A stretch of DNA of 64,000 nucleotides from Rhizobium sp. BG4 (GTDB taxonomy: Bacteria > Pseudomonadota > Alphaproteobacteria > Rhizobiales > Rhizobiaceae). Where the stretch lies: positions 682,001-746,000 of the forward strand of contig NZ_CP044126.1 in NCBI RefSeq assembly GCF_016864575.1, written 5' to 3'. This document shows, in pieces, positions 53,996 through 63,695 of the stretch; the first letter of the stretch is position 1; each line of letters opens with the position of its first letter. The notes beneath the pieces were generated by a model that saw only the letters and a list, made by a program, of their open reading frames with translations, was not told where the DNA came from and searched no databases. The position numbers and the translations under genes are program-made.

Positions 53996-55893
53996 ATGGC
54001 CGAGGAGATGGAAACCGAGCGTCCGGATCCGCGCGAAGACGGCAGGCGGCCGCCGCGAGCGGTGGTCGGGTCGCATCGTGTCGAGGAGGAGATGTTCGGC
54101 AAGGCCTTCGACGGCAATATCGTCAAGCGCATCTGGGCCTTCGTTCATCCCTATCGCGACAAGATCGTCTGGTCTGTCGTCGCCGTGCTCACCTTCACGG
54201 CGATGCAGCTGACGATCCCGCTGATTATCCGTTACGCCATCGACCACGGCATGCAGCCGGGCAGCAATTCCTCGGCGCTGACTTGGGCGATCGTCGCCTT
54301 CCTCTGCGCCATCCTCGTCAACTATGCCGCAAGCTATGCGCAGGAGACGTTGGTCGGCGGCGTCGCCGAGAACGTGCTTTTCGACATGCGTAAGGCGATG
54401 TTCTCGCATCTGCAGCGCGTCTCGCTCTCCTTCATGGACAAGACCGAAGTCGGCCGCCTGATGTCGCGCCTGCAGGGCGACGTCAACTCGATGCAGGAAT
54501 TCCTGGAAACCTCGGTTCTCTCGGTCGGCGACATCGCCCTGCTCTTCGGCATCGTCTTCGTGATGCTCTATCTCGACTTCAAGCTCGGCCTGCTGACGCT
54601 TTCGGTGCTTCCTGTGCTGTTTGTCGTGCGCCTGTTCTGGCTGCCGCTCGCGCGCAAATCCTTCATGGCAGCGCATGAGACGAACTCGGTGGCGGCCGGT
54701 GCGCTCGCCGAAGCCATTCATGGTGTCCGCGCCGTCCAGAGCATGGACCGCCAGGGCGTCAACTTCACCCTCTACGACGACAAGGCGCATGCCAACCTGC
54801 TGACCCACCTGACGGCAGCGCGCTATGCGCAGGTCATGGTGCCGATCGTCGACAGCCTGACGGGTGTCGCCATGGCGCTGGTCATCGTCGTCGGCGGTGC
54901 GCGGGTGCTCAACCAGGCGCTCGATGTCGGCGTGCTCGTCGCCTTCCTCTTCTATATCCAGCGCTTCTTCGACCCGATCCGCTCGCTGACGCTGCAATAT
55001 TCCGTCATGCAGCGCGCCATGGCATCCGGCCAGCGGCTGACCGAAGTTCTCGACGTGCCTGTCGATATCAAGGATGCGCCTGACGCCAAGGTGCTGTCGA
55101 AGGACATGGACGGTTCGGTCGAGTTCCGCGACGTCGTCTTCGGCTACAATCCGAAGCACCCAGTGCTGAAGCATGTCAGCTTCCGGGTCAATCCGGGGAA
55201 ACAGTCGCGCTGGTCGGGCCGACCGGCTCCGGCAAATCCAGCTGCATGTCGCTCATCCACCGCTTCTACGATGTGCAGCAAGGCCAGGTCGTCGTCGGCG
55301 GCCATGACGTTCGCGAACTGACGCAGGATTCGCTCGGCGACCAGATCGCGATGGTGCTGCAGGAGCCGTTCCTTTTCACCGGCACCGTCTTCGAAAACAT
55401 CCGCTATCACAAGACCAAGGCCACCCGCGAACAGGTGATCGAGGCGGCCAAGGCCGTCGGCGCGCATGATTTCATCATGCGGCTGCCGCAGGGCTATGAC
55501 AGCATGCTCGGCGAACGCGGCGGCAACTTGTCGCTTGGGCAGCGCCAACTGCTCTCCTTCGCCCGCGCGCTGGTGGCGGACGCGAAGATCCTGGTTCTCG
55601 ACGAAGCCACGGCGAATATCGACAGCTATACCGAAATGCTGATCCAGAAGGCGCTGGTAAAACTCCTCGAAAACCGCACCGGCCTCGTCATCGCCCACCG
55701 CCTCGCCACCATCCGCGAAGCCGACCGCATCATCGTGCTGCAGAACGGCGAGCTGATCGAGAGCGGCAATCACAATCAGCTGATGAAGAACGGCAAGCTC
55801 TATTCACGGCTCTACAATCTCAATTACGCTTCCTTCGACGATATCCCGGAAGAGGTGCTTGAGGAGACCGCCTCGAACAATTCGGCGACCTAG
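53996..55893 (+). pseudogene. ABC exporter half-transporter B, frameshifted as given
   Basis: Partner of the 51978 gene. GGGAGGA precedes the ATG by about 7 bp. The membrane domain (54 to about 365) is normal: SFMDKTEVGRLMSRLQGDVN, LAEAIHGVRAVQSMDRQ. The frame breaks at GGGG 55195-55198 just before Walker A; adding a G restores RVNPGETVALVGPTGSGKSS and the rest of the ATPase, about 632 residues in all. Walker B is the normal LVLDEATANID, but the signature is LSLGQRQ instead of LSGGQ. The site made from A's Walker motifs and B's signature would be the degenerate one, as in other asymmetric exporters. The frameshift is probably an assembly error. Confidence 0.85.
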
Positions 55894-55944
55894 CACATTG
55901 CCGATCGCCCCGGTTACGTCAGATTCGAATTAAAGAGGGAAGCG

Positions 55945-56967
55945 ATGCCCGAGCCTGTCGAAAACATGAAGATCACCTTGGCATCACGGCCGTCAGGCGC
56001 GCCGGTGCCTGATAACTTCCGCCTCGAGCGGGCCGCCGTGCCTGAACCCGGCGAAGGCGAACTGCTGCTGCAGATCCTCTACCTGTCGCTCGATCCCTAT
56101 ATGCGCGGGCGTATGGACGACGCCAAATCCTATTCGGCGCCGGTAGCGATCGGCGGCGTCATGGAGGGCGGCACGGTCGCCCGCGTTGTCAGCAGCCGTA
56201 ACAGCAATTTCGCACCCGGCGATATCGTGCTCTCCCACTCGGGATGGCAGCTTTATGCCACGTCCAACGGCGACGGCTTGCGGAAGCTCGATCCCACGCA
56301 GGCGCCGGTCACGACGGCGCTCGGCGTGCTCGGCATGCCGGGCTTCACCGCCTATGCCGGACTTCGCAATATCGGCAAGCCGAAGCCGGGCGAGACCGTC
56401 GTCGTCGCGGCTGCGAGCGGTGCCGTTGGATCGGTCGTCGGGCAGATTGCCAAACTGAGAGGCGCCAGAGCTGTCGCCATTGCCGGCGGGCCGGAGAAAT
56501 GTGCCTTCGTCCGTGATGAACTCGGCTTCGATGTGGCGATCGATCACCGGGCCAAAGATTTTGGCGTCCAGCTCGCGGCGGCCTGTCCCGATGGGATCGA
56601 TGTCTATTTCGAGAATGTCGGCGGCGCGGTTGCCGAAGCGGTCTTTCCGCTCCTCAACGATTTCGCGCGCATACCGGTCTGCGGCCTGATCGCCCACTAC
56701 AACAACGAACCAGCAGAAGGCCTCGACCGCCTCCCCGGCTTCATGCGCGCCGTGCTGCGCAAGAGCCTGACGGTGCGCGGCTTCATCCAGCGCGAATTCG
56801 TAGACCAGAGGCCCGACTTTCTCACGGAGGCGTCGGCATGGATCGCAGACGGCCGCCTGAAATTCCGCGAGGACATCGTCGATGGGCTTGAGAATGCGCC
56901 CGAGGCTTTCATCGGCCTGCTGCAGGGCAAGAACTTTGGAAAGCTGATCATCCGCGTCAGCGAATAA
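55945..56967 (+). CDS. NADP-dependent medium-chain oxidoreductase (CurA/PTGR-like)
   Basis: 340 residues of the zinc-independent medium-chain reductase family. N-terminal LYLSLDPYMRGRMDD and IGGVMEGGTVARVVSS, nucleotide-binding AAASGAVGSVVGQIAKLRGA near 160, and YFENVGGAVAEAVFPLLN. Such enzymes reduce the double bond of alpha,beta-unsaturated aldehydes and ketones with NADPH. It starts 51 bp after the exporter gene and is convergent with the PhnD-like gene. Confidence 0.9.
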   Translation: MPEPVENMKITLASRPSGAPVPDNFRLERAAVPEPGEGELLLQILYLSLDPYMRGRMDDAKSYSAPVAIGGVMEGGTVARVVSSRNSNFAPGDIVLSHSGWQLYATSNGDGLRKLDPTQAPVTTALGVLGMPGFTAYAGLRNIGKPKPGETVVVAAASGAVGSVVGQIAKLRGARAVAIAGGPEKCAFVRDELGFDVAIDHRAKDFGVQLAAACPDGIDVYFENVGGAVAEAVFPLLNDFARIPVCGLIAHYNNEPAEGLDRLPGFMRAVLRKSLTVRGFIQREFVDQRPDFLTEASAWIADGRLKFREDIVDGLENAPEAFIGLLQGKNFGKLIIRVSE

Positions 56968-56974
56968 GGGATCC

Positions 56975-57786
56975 TCAGCCGAAATCGCGGAAGCCCAACG
57001 CCTCGGCCTGGCGGGCAAATTCAAGCAGCGACTCGTAGGCGACATCGGACAGGATAGCGATATTCGTAAGCCCCAGCGTTTCGCGAACGGCCGCAAGCGA
57101 TGGATCGGCGATTGCTGCCGATAATGCGTCTCTGAGGAGAGCGAGCTGCTCATCGCTTGCGTCGCCAGCGGTGATGAACGGCAGTCCGGCCCCGCCGGTG
57201 TTTTGGCTATGACACGAATCATCTCCAGCCTCGTCGAATCGAACCGCCTGATATTGGCGAAGGTGATGCAGTCGATCGAAGCGCAATCGGCCTGCCCGGC
57301 TGCAACCGCGTCGATACTGGCGCCGTGGCTGCCGGTCAGGACTACGCGGGCAAAGAACGGCCGCCCTCCGGCGAGCGGCGCGACAGCCGCCCGGAAGAGA
57401 TTGGCGCCGGAATTGCTGTCCGGGCTGTTGATGGCGGCGATCTTGCCGCGCAGGTCCTCAAGACCGCCGAACGGCGAGTCGCGCCGGACAATGATGAAGC
57501 TGCGCATCAGCGGACCGGAGCAGCCCGGATGGTTGTATTCCGGCGTGGCGACCAGGCGGACTTTGCCTCGCAGCCGCGTCACATAGGGATATCCGCAGGT
57601 CTGAGAAAGCAGGAGATCCGGCCGCAGCCACGCCTCGTCATAGGCGATATCCCGGCTGAGTCTCTCCGGTACGCCGGAGAGCCCGGCCTCCAGAAGCGGC
57701 TCGCGGAGGAACGACCATAGGGCCTCCGTCGCCTCGGCGAGAGGTGCGGGCGTGACATACATGGCGATACTGGCAAGGCTCATCAT
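56975..57786 (-). pseudogene. PhnD-like periplasmic-binding-type protein, frameshifted as given
   Basis: Phosphate/phosphite/phosphonate-binding-like (PhnD, type II) protein. The first frame shows LSQTCGYPYVTRLRGKVRLV, IIVRRDSPFGGLEDLRGKIA, the binding loop AAINSPDSNSGANLFRAAVA and LTGSHGASIDAVAAGQADCA. The frame breaks at CCCC 57190-57193 (a G run on the coding strand); adding one base restores AKTPAGAGLPFITAGDASDE and the rest, about 270 residues. No signal peptide is visible from the ATG at 57786, so it may act in the cytoplasm or use a missed start. No transporter partner genes are next to it. Ligand unknown. Confidence 0.78.
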
Positions 57787-57999
57787 TTGTCCAATATTGG
57801 CAGCAGCGGTGTCGTGCAATGGCCGTTCTCGTGCCCATGCCATCCCCCGAAAATGCCCGCAAATCCTGGGTTTTGCCGATAAATTGCGAAAGAAACGCAA
57901 AAGAGAGCAATTCAGCGCTGTCTAAGCCATTGATATATCAAGGCTCGGACGATAGGGTCTGCCGTCGATTTCAGACCAGCTGACATAAAAGGAACGTCA

Positions 58000-58203
58000 A
58001 TGGCTACGGGTACCGTAAAATTCTTCAACGATGACAAGGGCTTTGGATTCATCACGCCGGAAAACGGCGGCCAGGATGTATTCGTCCACGTCTCCGCTCT
58101 GCAGCGCGGCAGCTCGCTGCGTGAAGGCGACAAGGTGAGCTACGAAGTCGGCCAGGATCGCAAGACCGGCAAGTCCAAGGCTGAGAACGTTTCGGTTCTC
58201 TAA
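58000..58203 (+). CDS. cspA: cold-shock protein (CspA family)
   Basis: 67 residues, one cold-shock domain. Both RNA-binding motifs are present: KFFNDDKGFGFITPENG (RNP1, KGFGFI) and QDVFVHVSAL (RNP2, VFVHV). Binds single-stranded RNA and DNA as a chaperone. AAAGGAAC precedes the ATG. The upstream spacer of 213 bp is AT-richer and contains the palindrome TTGATATATCAA (57930-57941); a structured 5' leader is possible. Confidence 0.95.
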   Translation: MATGTVKFFNDDKGFGFITPENGGQDVFVHVSALQRGSSLREGDKVSYEVGQDRKTGKSKAENVSVL

Positions 58204-58216
58204 TCCCTTGAAAATA

Positions 58217-58246
58217 TCCGGCCCGTACCGATGCGGGCGGGCCGGA
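58217..58246 (+). terminator. stem-loop after cspA (weak terminator candidate)
   Basis: TCCGGCCCG (58217-58225) pairs perfectly with CGGGCCGGA (58238-58246) around a 12-base loop. It starts 13 bp after the cspA stop but is not followed by a T-tract, so it may be an mRNA 3'-end stabiliser. Confidence 0.4.
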
Positions 58247-58282
58247 GATGACCACAGGCGACGATGGTTCGCCTTAGCGCAG

Positions 58283-59557
58283 CTAGTTATCCAGCTCCGC
58301 AAAATACTTCGCGCCGGCGTCGGTCAGAAGCGGCCGAGCGTCCTTCAGCGGCACACTCAGCATGTCGTAGGTGCAGGCGAAGATCACATGCGGCAGGCCC
58401 TGCAGCGTGAAGACCAGGCTATCCTGCGTGAAATAGACGGCGAGGTTCTGCTTGACGAGATCGTCATAGCCGCAATCCTGCTCGCTATCGGCATCCATCT
58501 TGTCGCGATGGCTATTCACATAGGCAGCAAGCTCATCATCCGGCCCCCAGGTGATGATCGCATCCTTCGCCGCCGTGGCGGGGTCGATAATGTTGCCGCT
58601 ATCGTCCTTGGCAACCCAGCCCTTCAACAGCTTTTCCGGCACCAGCGCCTGGCCGGTGCGCGCATCGGCAAGCCGGTGATCGGTGAAATTGTCAGGATGC
58701 GCCCCACCGCAATAGAAGCTGCCGCTCTCGGAGATACCGATGAGACGCGGGCTGAGATGCTCGACCGTCACCTGGCCGCCACCATCGAAACCGCTCGTCC
58801 CCTCGCCATCGAAACCGGACCAGGCAAAGCCGAGATAGGCGCGCGACAGGCAGGTGAAGGCCGGGATTTCGAACTGCAGCCGCTGCTGGGCGAGATAGGC
58901 ATTGATCGGCCCGATATCCTCGCCGCCAAGCGAGACGACGGTGGGATAGGCGAGCCCGACGCGGCTATCCTCATCCATGCGATAGCTCAGCTGACCGGCA
59001 TTGGTGATCGGCCCTTCCTTCAACGGGCGTGAGACCTTGAGGAAATCGTAGGGCAGGTCCTTGGCGGTGAAAACCGGCGGCTCCGGATGTCCGGACGGAT
59101 AGTAGCCGGGATCCATCGCATCGAAGAGATCATCGGAATCGCGCAAGATACGGCTGCCCTTCCGCTCCAGCTTTATGGGCAACACCTTGCCGCTCTCGCC
59201 GTCCTTCCAGGTTCCTGCGAGACCGCCGGCGGCATCGGCCTTCAGGCTCCAGGTGGCGCCGATCGGCGCCTCGTCGACCTGCGTGTCATCCGCCTTCTTG
59301 CAGAGCTTCGGCGTGCAGGGCTTTTCCTCCTCAAGGGTCACGCTGCCCTTACCGTTTGCGGAAGCATGCAACGGTATGTCGGCGCCCTTCGCCATGTAGG
59401 AGTAACGCCCGGCCTCGTATTGGCCGCTGGCGCCATTGGCGAGCTCGACGATGATCGGCAGTTTGCCGATCGTGCCCGAGAAGGTCACGGCCTCGCCGGC
59501 AGCGGCAAGGGGCGCCGTGGCGACGACGGAAAGGAAAGCCAAAGCCGCAAAGCGCAT
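58283..59557 (-). CDS. secreted protein of unknown function
   Basis: 424 residues. N-terminal signal peptide MRFAALAFLSVVATAPLAAA, GAGGAG 6 bp before the ATG. The first 120 residues read like a beta-rich domain (VTFSGTIGKLPIIVELANG, GRYSYMAKGADIPLHA); the rest includes SFYCGGAHPDNFTDHRLADA, which resembles the DUF3298/RsiV-type motif seen in periplasmic proteins, and several Cys that may form disulphides. I do not recognise a catalytic site. Convergent with cspA and divergent from the small gene at 59790. Confidence 0.8.
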   Translation of the reverse strand: MRFAALAFLSVVATAPLAAAGEAVTFSGTIGKLPIIVELANGASGQYEAGRYSYMAKGADIPLHASANGKGSVTLEEEKPCTPKLCKKADDTQVDEAPIGATWSLKADAAGGLAGTWKDGESGKVLPIKLERKGSRILRDSDDLFDAMDPGYYPSGHPEPPVFTAKDLPYDFLKVSRPLKEGPITNAGQLSYRMDEDSRVGLAYPTVVSLGGEDIGPINAYLAQQRLQFEIPAFTCLSRAYLGFAWSGFDGEGTSGFDGGGQVTVEHLSPRLIGISESGSFYCGGAHPDNFTDHRLADARTGQALVPEKLLKGWVAKDDSGNIIDPATAAKDAIITWGPDDELAAYVNSHRDKMDADSEQDCGYDDLVKQNLAVYFTQDSLVFTLQGLPHVIFACTYDMLSVPLKDARPLLTDAGAKYFAELDN

Positions 59558-59789
59558 GAAAGCTCCTCGAAAATCACCCGCTGGAAACGGCCCGATCTAG
59601 TCATCCCGCGTCGCCTGGCTCAAGCGAAATCGACGAAACCGCAGCCGAATATCGGCGGCGTCAGCCTCGCCGTCTCCTCCCGGCAACAGCCCCGCGTCGA
59701 AGCGCAACACTTTGCTAACCATAGGCTTTCGATAGACGGAACGTGCGCCGGGTTCGCTCGTTTGCAGAATAGAAGAGGAGCCTTTCACC

Positions 59790-60014
59790 ATGAGCGAGCG
59801 GCTGGAAAATAAGTTCATCACCCAGAAAGAACATCAGGACATCGTCGACTTCTACAAGAAGGTCGTGGCCTTTCAGCACCGCACGATTCGCGACCTGCGC
59901 GAGTTGATCGCGGTCAGGGATGGTCCGCGGGAGCCCGAGGAAGAATTCGTGGCGCCGCAGATCGAGACGCAGCCTGACAATGTGATCACCGTCGAGTTCA
60001 GACGGCAGCGCTAG
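59790..60014 (+). CDS. small hypothetical protein
   Basis: 74 residues, charged and mostly helical (HQDIVDFYKKVVAFQHRTIR). AGGAG 9 bp upstream supports the start. Its stop overlaps the stop of the convergent 68-residue ORF. No known domain recognised. Confidence 0.65.
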   Translation: MSERLENKFITQKEHQDIVDFYKKVVAFQHRTIRDLRELIAVRDGPREPEEEFVAPQIETQPDNVITVEFRRQR

Positions 60015-60217
60015 CTGACCAGGCGGCAACGGAAGGCGGGGCTGCGGGCGATCTCGGCCCGCTCCTTGCCTATCGGCACGATGTCGATGACATCGGCCAA
60101 CCTGAAGAGGTGGCGAACACCGCCAGCCTCGATGAGGATATCGCCATGGCCAACGCGAAGATCGGTAGCAACAAAGTTCCGTTCGTCGCCGTCATCTATA
60201 ATCGACACAACAAACAC
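60011..60217 (-). CDS. small hypothetical protein
   Basis: 68 residues, beta-rich in prediction (NFVATDLRVGHGDILIEAGG, ADVIDIVPIGKE), with two Cys-free sheets and a basic tail. Tail-to-tail overlap of four bases with the gene at 59790. The coding pattern looks real, but no family is recognised. Confidence 0.55.
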   Translation of the reverse strand: MFVVSIIDDGDERNFVATDLRVGHGDILIEAGGVRHLFRLADVIDIVPIGKERAEIARSPAFRCRLVS

Positions 60218-60410
60218 GACAGCCTCACCAGAGATCGACTTTGAGATTCTGTCTAATTTCGCGTCAATTCGTAAATATTATATGAGAAATTACTGATTAG
60301 ACTTTGTAGTCGTCCTAAATCTAAGATGTCCTTGCCTTAGTTTTGCCACCGGCACGACATGCCGCCTTTACAGAGCGGTGGTAATCTCCTTCGCAAAGAT
60401 GGAGATGATC

Positions 60411-60581
60411 ATGCAAGATTTGACGATGTCCGAAGCCCTGAAGGATCCGCTGATCCGGCTGCTGCTGCGCGCCGACAAGGTGAGCCTGGGCGACTTTGCC
60501 AAGGTTCTGGAAACCGCTGCCAACGACCGCAATCGTCAGCTCGACAGCAAGGGCAAGCAGCGGGAGCCGCTCGCCGCCTGA
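60411..60581 (+). CDS. small hypothetical protein
   Basis: 56 residues from the ATG at 60411 (GGAG 6 bp upstream); the frame is open 11 codons further to a GTG. Sequence MQDLTMSEALKDPLIRLLLR followed by a helical, charged tail. No domain recognised; looks like a short rhizobial conserved ORF. Confidence 0.6.
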   Translation: MQDLTMSEALKDPLIRLLLRADKVSLGDFAKVLETAANDRNRQLDSKGKQREPLAA

Positions 60582-60596
60582 TTGTTGGAAATCATT

Positions 60597-60848
60597 TCAG
60601 TGGTGGCTGTAGAGGCCCGGCTGGAAATCTTCGTCGGCGCGATCGGGAAACAGGGTTCTGCGCACCTGCTTCAGCCGCTGCACCTCATTCTGCTGCCGCA
60701 ACAGAAGCTCGGCGGTCACATCCTTGAAAGCACCGCCGTCGGATTGGGCCACGCGTACGGTGCCTCCCTTCGACAGGAAGTCACAAAACGACTGCGCCGA
60801 GCGCAGATGGGTCGTTATCTCGACATAGCGATCATCAGTGACTGACAC
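60597..60848 (-). CDS. small hypothetical protein
   Basis: 83 residues (LRSAQSFCDFLSKGGTVRVA, then a helical LLLRQQNEVQRLKQVRRTLF). Convergent with the 56-residue gene, 15 bp apart. No known domain; probably cytoplasmic. Confidence 0.55.
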   Translation of the reverse strand: MSVTDDRYVEITTHLRSAQSFCDFLSKGGTVRVAQSDGGAFKDVTAELLLRQQNEVQRLKQVRRTLFPDRADEDFQPGLYSHH

Positions 60849-61015
60849 GCTTACCTCCTCGCTTTGACGTCAGCATTAACCATCAGTTTGGCGACTTCAT
60901 GACTGCCGCCTGTGAATGGTCACCTATCTCTCCTTAGCGTCAGTTCAAGGGTTCCGTTTTCGCCTGCCTATGGTGTAAGACCTTGGATAGCGATGACATA
61001 TTTGATTGGCTGACA

Positions 61016-61342
61016 ATGCGCGCACCCCGCAGCTTGAACCCATCGAACTTGGTCGAAACCGGCTTGGGCGTCCTCGAATATGAGCTGGCGGCTGAACGCG
61101 CGAGTTCGCTTGGCCGCCAGGGATTGTCCGTCGAGCAGGCGCTCTTTTCGCTCAAGACAGCCGAAGAGAAGGGCGTGCCGGTAGCCGAGCGCGAGCAGCT
61201 CGTCGATACGGCAGCGCAGGCCGTCTGGGCGCTTTTCGTGCAGCGCGACATTTGCGGATTGCGCAACACCCGCGATGTCATCCAGCGTTACGGCATTCCC
61301 AACCACGTGCTTGCGCGTCTCGGCGCAGCCCCGCGGCGATAG
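61016..61342 (+). CDS. DUF6665-like small protein
   Basis: About 108 residues from the ATG at 61016 (MRAPRSLNPSN); a TTG 11 codons upstream (60983) is an alternative start. TGLGVLEYELAAERASSLGR and LFVQRDICGLRNTRDVIQRY give a helical protein like a family common in alphaproteobacteria. Function unknown. It precedes the DsbA-like gene by 48 bp. Confidence 0.6.
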   Translation: MRAPRSLNPSNLVETGLGVLEYELAAERASSLGRQGLSVEQALFSLKTAEEKGVPVAEREQLVDTAAQAVWALFVQRDICGLRNTRDVIQRYGIPNHVLARLGAAPRR

Positions 61343-61390
61343 CCGACCGCCCCACCAATCCCGAAATATCAATCCCGAGGAACATCGACG

Positions 61391-61948
61391 ATGAGCATGA
61401 CGAACTGGAAAGCCGACCCATTGGAATGGGGCAACGGAAAGCGGATCTTCGAAGTCTTTCTGGAGCCGACCTGCCCCTATTCCGTCAAGGCGTTCCGCAA
61501 GCTCGACGGCCTGCTGAAACTTGCCGGAGAGGATCGCGTCACCATCAAGATCCGCCTGCAGTCCCAGCCCTGGCACATGTTTTCAGGCGTCATCGTCCGC
61601 GCCATTCTGGCGGCATCGACGCTTGAGGGCGGCAAGGAAAGCGCCAGGAAAGTGCTCGCCGCCGTCGGCGACCACCGCGAGGAATTCGAGTTCGCCCATC
61701 ACGCCGGCGGCCCCAATATGGACGCGACGCCGAACGGCATCCTCAAGCGGATCGCCAATTACAGCGGCCTCCAGCTCGCCGAAGCCTTCGCGATCGCCGA
61801 TCTCGACCGCGAGATCAAATGGCACGCCAAATATGCCCGCCAGAACGGCATCCATGTCTCGCCCACCTTCATGATCGACGGATTGGTACAGCCCGATCTC
61901 GGCAGCGGAGACGAGATCGAAGTCTGGGCTAAGAAGCTTGTGGGGTGA
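61391..61948 (+). CDS. DsbA-like thioredoxin-fold protein with CPYS motif
   Basis: 185 residues, no signal peptide. Thioredoxin-fold start KRIFEVFLEPTCPYSVKAFR carries CPYS, where the second Cys of the usual CxxC is Ser; a cis-Pro loop appears in GIHVSPTFMIDGLVQPDLGS. A monothiol site suggests glutathione-linked or 2-hydroxychromene-isomerase-like chemistry rather than disulphide formation. Aromatic-metabolism GST-like enzymes share this layout; the substrate is unknown. Confidence 0.75.
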   Translation: MSMTNWKADPLEWGNGKRIFEVFLEPTCPYSVKAFRKLDGLLKLAGEDRVTIKIRLQSQPWHMFSGVIVRAILAASTLEGGKESARKVLAAVGDHREEFEFAHHAGGPNMDATPNGILKRIANYSGLQLAEAFAIADLDREIKWHAKYARQNGIHVSPTFMIDGLVQPDLGSGDEIEVWAKKLVG

Positions 61949-61979
61949 GAGCGCCTGACAAGCGCGAACCGATTGACGC

Positions 61980-62567
61980 ATGAAGCAGCCATCGAGAAGT
62001 CAGAAAGCGAGAAAGGCGTTCACGGCAAAGCTCATTGCCGGGATCGGCGGCTTTGCGGCCGCAGCGCTTTCGCTCGGCCTGTCGCTCTATCAGGCGCGAA
62101 CGGCGGGCGAGATTGCGACGGTCGCGCCGGGCACATCGGTCGATAGCGGCCAGTGGAATGTGACGCTCTATTCGGCGCGGGTCTCGAGCGAAATGCCTGA
62201 CGGTTCGCGCATTCCCGACGGCAAGAAGGCGCTTGTCGTCGAAGCGGCGCTGGAGAATATCACGGAGGAAAGCTCCAACCTCTACAGGAGAACGATCAGG
62301 CCGGATCTGGCGGATGCGCCGGAGCCGCAATTCTACCTGATGCGCGATCGGGGCACACTCTGGGATCTGCAGCCCCTGATGCCCGAGAAGATCGCTGTTG
62401 TCTGGCAGGTGCCGGCCTCGCAGAAACTGCCGGACAGGCTGAGCCTCACCATTGCCGGAACCACCTACAAGGCGAAGGACAATCTCTATGCGGCGCCCGG
62501 CTGGTTTCCGGCGAGCGACGTCGCCAAGGTCGAGCTGCCGCTTTCGCAGCAGGGAGCGGCACAATGA
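61980..62567 (+). CDS. membrane-anchored protein of unknown function (1 of 3)
   Basis: 195 residues: a basic N-terminus, one helix (LIAGIGGFAAAALSLGLSLY), then a periplasmic beta-rich domain (GQWNVTLYSARVSSEM, GKKALVVEAALENIT, SLTIAGTTYKAKDNLY). The domain resembles the Ig-like fold of DUF4352-type proteins. It overlaps the next gene by 4 bp; three genes in a row share this architecture. Confidence 0.7.
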   Translation: MKQPSRSQKARKAFTAKLIAGIGGFAAAALSLGLSLYQARTAGEIATVAPGTSVDSGQWNVTLYSARVSSEMPDGSRIPDGKKALVVEAALENITEESSNLYRRTIRPDLADAPEPQFYLMRDRGTLWDLQPLMPEKIAVVWQVPASQKLPDRLSLTIAGTTYKAKDNLYAAPGWFPASDVAKVELPLSQQGAAQ

Positions 62568-63127
62568 TGCGGCTTCTGACATCGCTGTTGCTGGTCGTCG
62601 CCGCCTTTGCCGTGCTGGCATTTCTGCATTCGACAACGCCGTCCTATGCCGTGCTGACCGGCCCGCTCGAAACCTTCGGTCCGCAGCACCAGACAGTCGA
62701 AAGCGACGCGTTCAGCCTCAAGGCCAACAAGGTCCTGCGGGCGAAAACCCTCGCCTTCAAGCGGTATGGCAGTCCGGTGTCGCTCGATACGCAAGGGATT
62801 TTTGTGATCGTCACCGCCGATGCCGAGACGAAGCACGAGACCATGCCGCTTCGCGCCGCGGCGATCGAAGGCGCGTCCGGCCGGCTCTACCGGCAGAGCC
62901 ACCGCGCCGATGGCGCGCCGCAGCTTTTCAGCGATAAGACGCTGCAGCCCGGCCTTCCGGCCAGCGGCCTCTTCATCTTCGAGATGCCGGAAGAGGAAAC
63001 CGCCGGCATGACCCTCATCGTCTCGCGCCAACCCGGGCCGCAGCTCGACGCGGAGATCCATATCCGTCTCGATCAGAACGGCATCGAGACGCGCAAGATC
63101 GAGGAGATCGGCGAAAATGGCCTCTAG
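62564..63127 (+). CDS. membrane-anchored protein of unknown function (2 of 3)
   Basis: 187 residues with a signal-anchor (LLTSLLLVVAAFAVLAFLHS) and a beta-rich domain (SFSLKANKVLRA-type strand, LDTQGIFVIVTADAETKHET, GLFIFEMPEEETAGMTLIVS). It overlaps both neighbours (ATGA at 62564; 11 bp with the next gene). It looks like a diverged paralogue of the flanking proteins. Confidence 0.7.
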   Translation: MMRLLTSLLLVVAAFAVLAFLHSTTPSYAVLTGPLETFGPQHQTVESDAFSLKANKVLRAKTLAFKRYGSPVSLDTQGIFVIVTADAETKHETMPLRAAAIEGASGRLYRQSHRADGAPQLFSDKTLQPGLPASGLFIFEMPEEETAGMTLIVSRQPGPQLDAEIHIRLDQNGIETRKIEEIGENGL

Positions 63128-63695
63128 AACCGAACGACGCTACCGTCTGCTGTCTCTTTGCGCGCTTCCGGTCCTGCTGGTTGCCGGCTACGGCATCTTT
63201 GCCTGGCGCAATATCGAGGATTATGTGCAGCGCAACGAGCTCAGCATTCGCGAGAATAGCGAGCAGCAGGCTTATGCCGGTGCCCTCTGGCGACTTGAAA
63301 AGGTCCGGCTGATCGGCGATGGCCGCGATACCAAGGTGATCTTTCCCGGCGAAAGGCGGCTGCTGATCGTTCGCCTCGCCGCGAAGGCCGAAGGCGACAT
63401 CGGCGATGCCTGGTTCGATTGCAGGATGTCGCTGACCGACGGCAGCGGCCGGGAATGGGCGCCGCTCGATTTCATCTCCTCCGACACGATCAGCCGCACG
63501 CTCGATCCACAGGCAAAGCCGGTCGAGGGATGCGCAGCAGCATCCCGCCAGCCGCCGGCCAGGGATGCCGAGGTCGAGATCGAGGAAAAATTCGTGATCC
63601 CCGCCGGTGCGGCGCAGTCGCTTCAGGCAAGGCTGAGCTTTGCGTCGACGCGGCCGGAGGCTCTGGCCCTGCCGCTCGGCTTGCAGCAGAACTAG
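63117..63695 (+). CDS. membrane-anchored protein of unknown function (3 of 3)
   Basis: 192 residues with an N-terminal helix (LLSLCALPVLLVAGYGIFAW) and a beta-rich periplasmic domain (ALWRLEKVRLIGDGRDTKVI, RLLIVRLAAKAEGDIGDAWF, EFVIPAGAAQSLQARLSF-like strands). It overlaps the second gene of the set and is convergent with the membrane gene at the window edge. No homologue recognised. Confidence 0.7.
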   Translation: MASRTERRYRLLSLCALPVLLVAGYGIFAWRNIEDYVQRNELSIRENSEQQAYAGALWRLEKVRLIGDGRDTKVIFPGERRLLIVRLAAKAEGDIGDAWFDCRMSLTDGSGREWAPLDFISSDTISRTLDPQAKPVEGCAAASRQPPARDAEVEIEEKFVIPAGAAQSLQARLSFASTRPEALALPLGLQQN

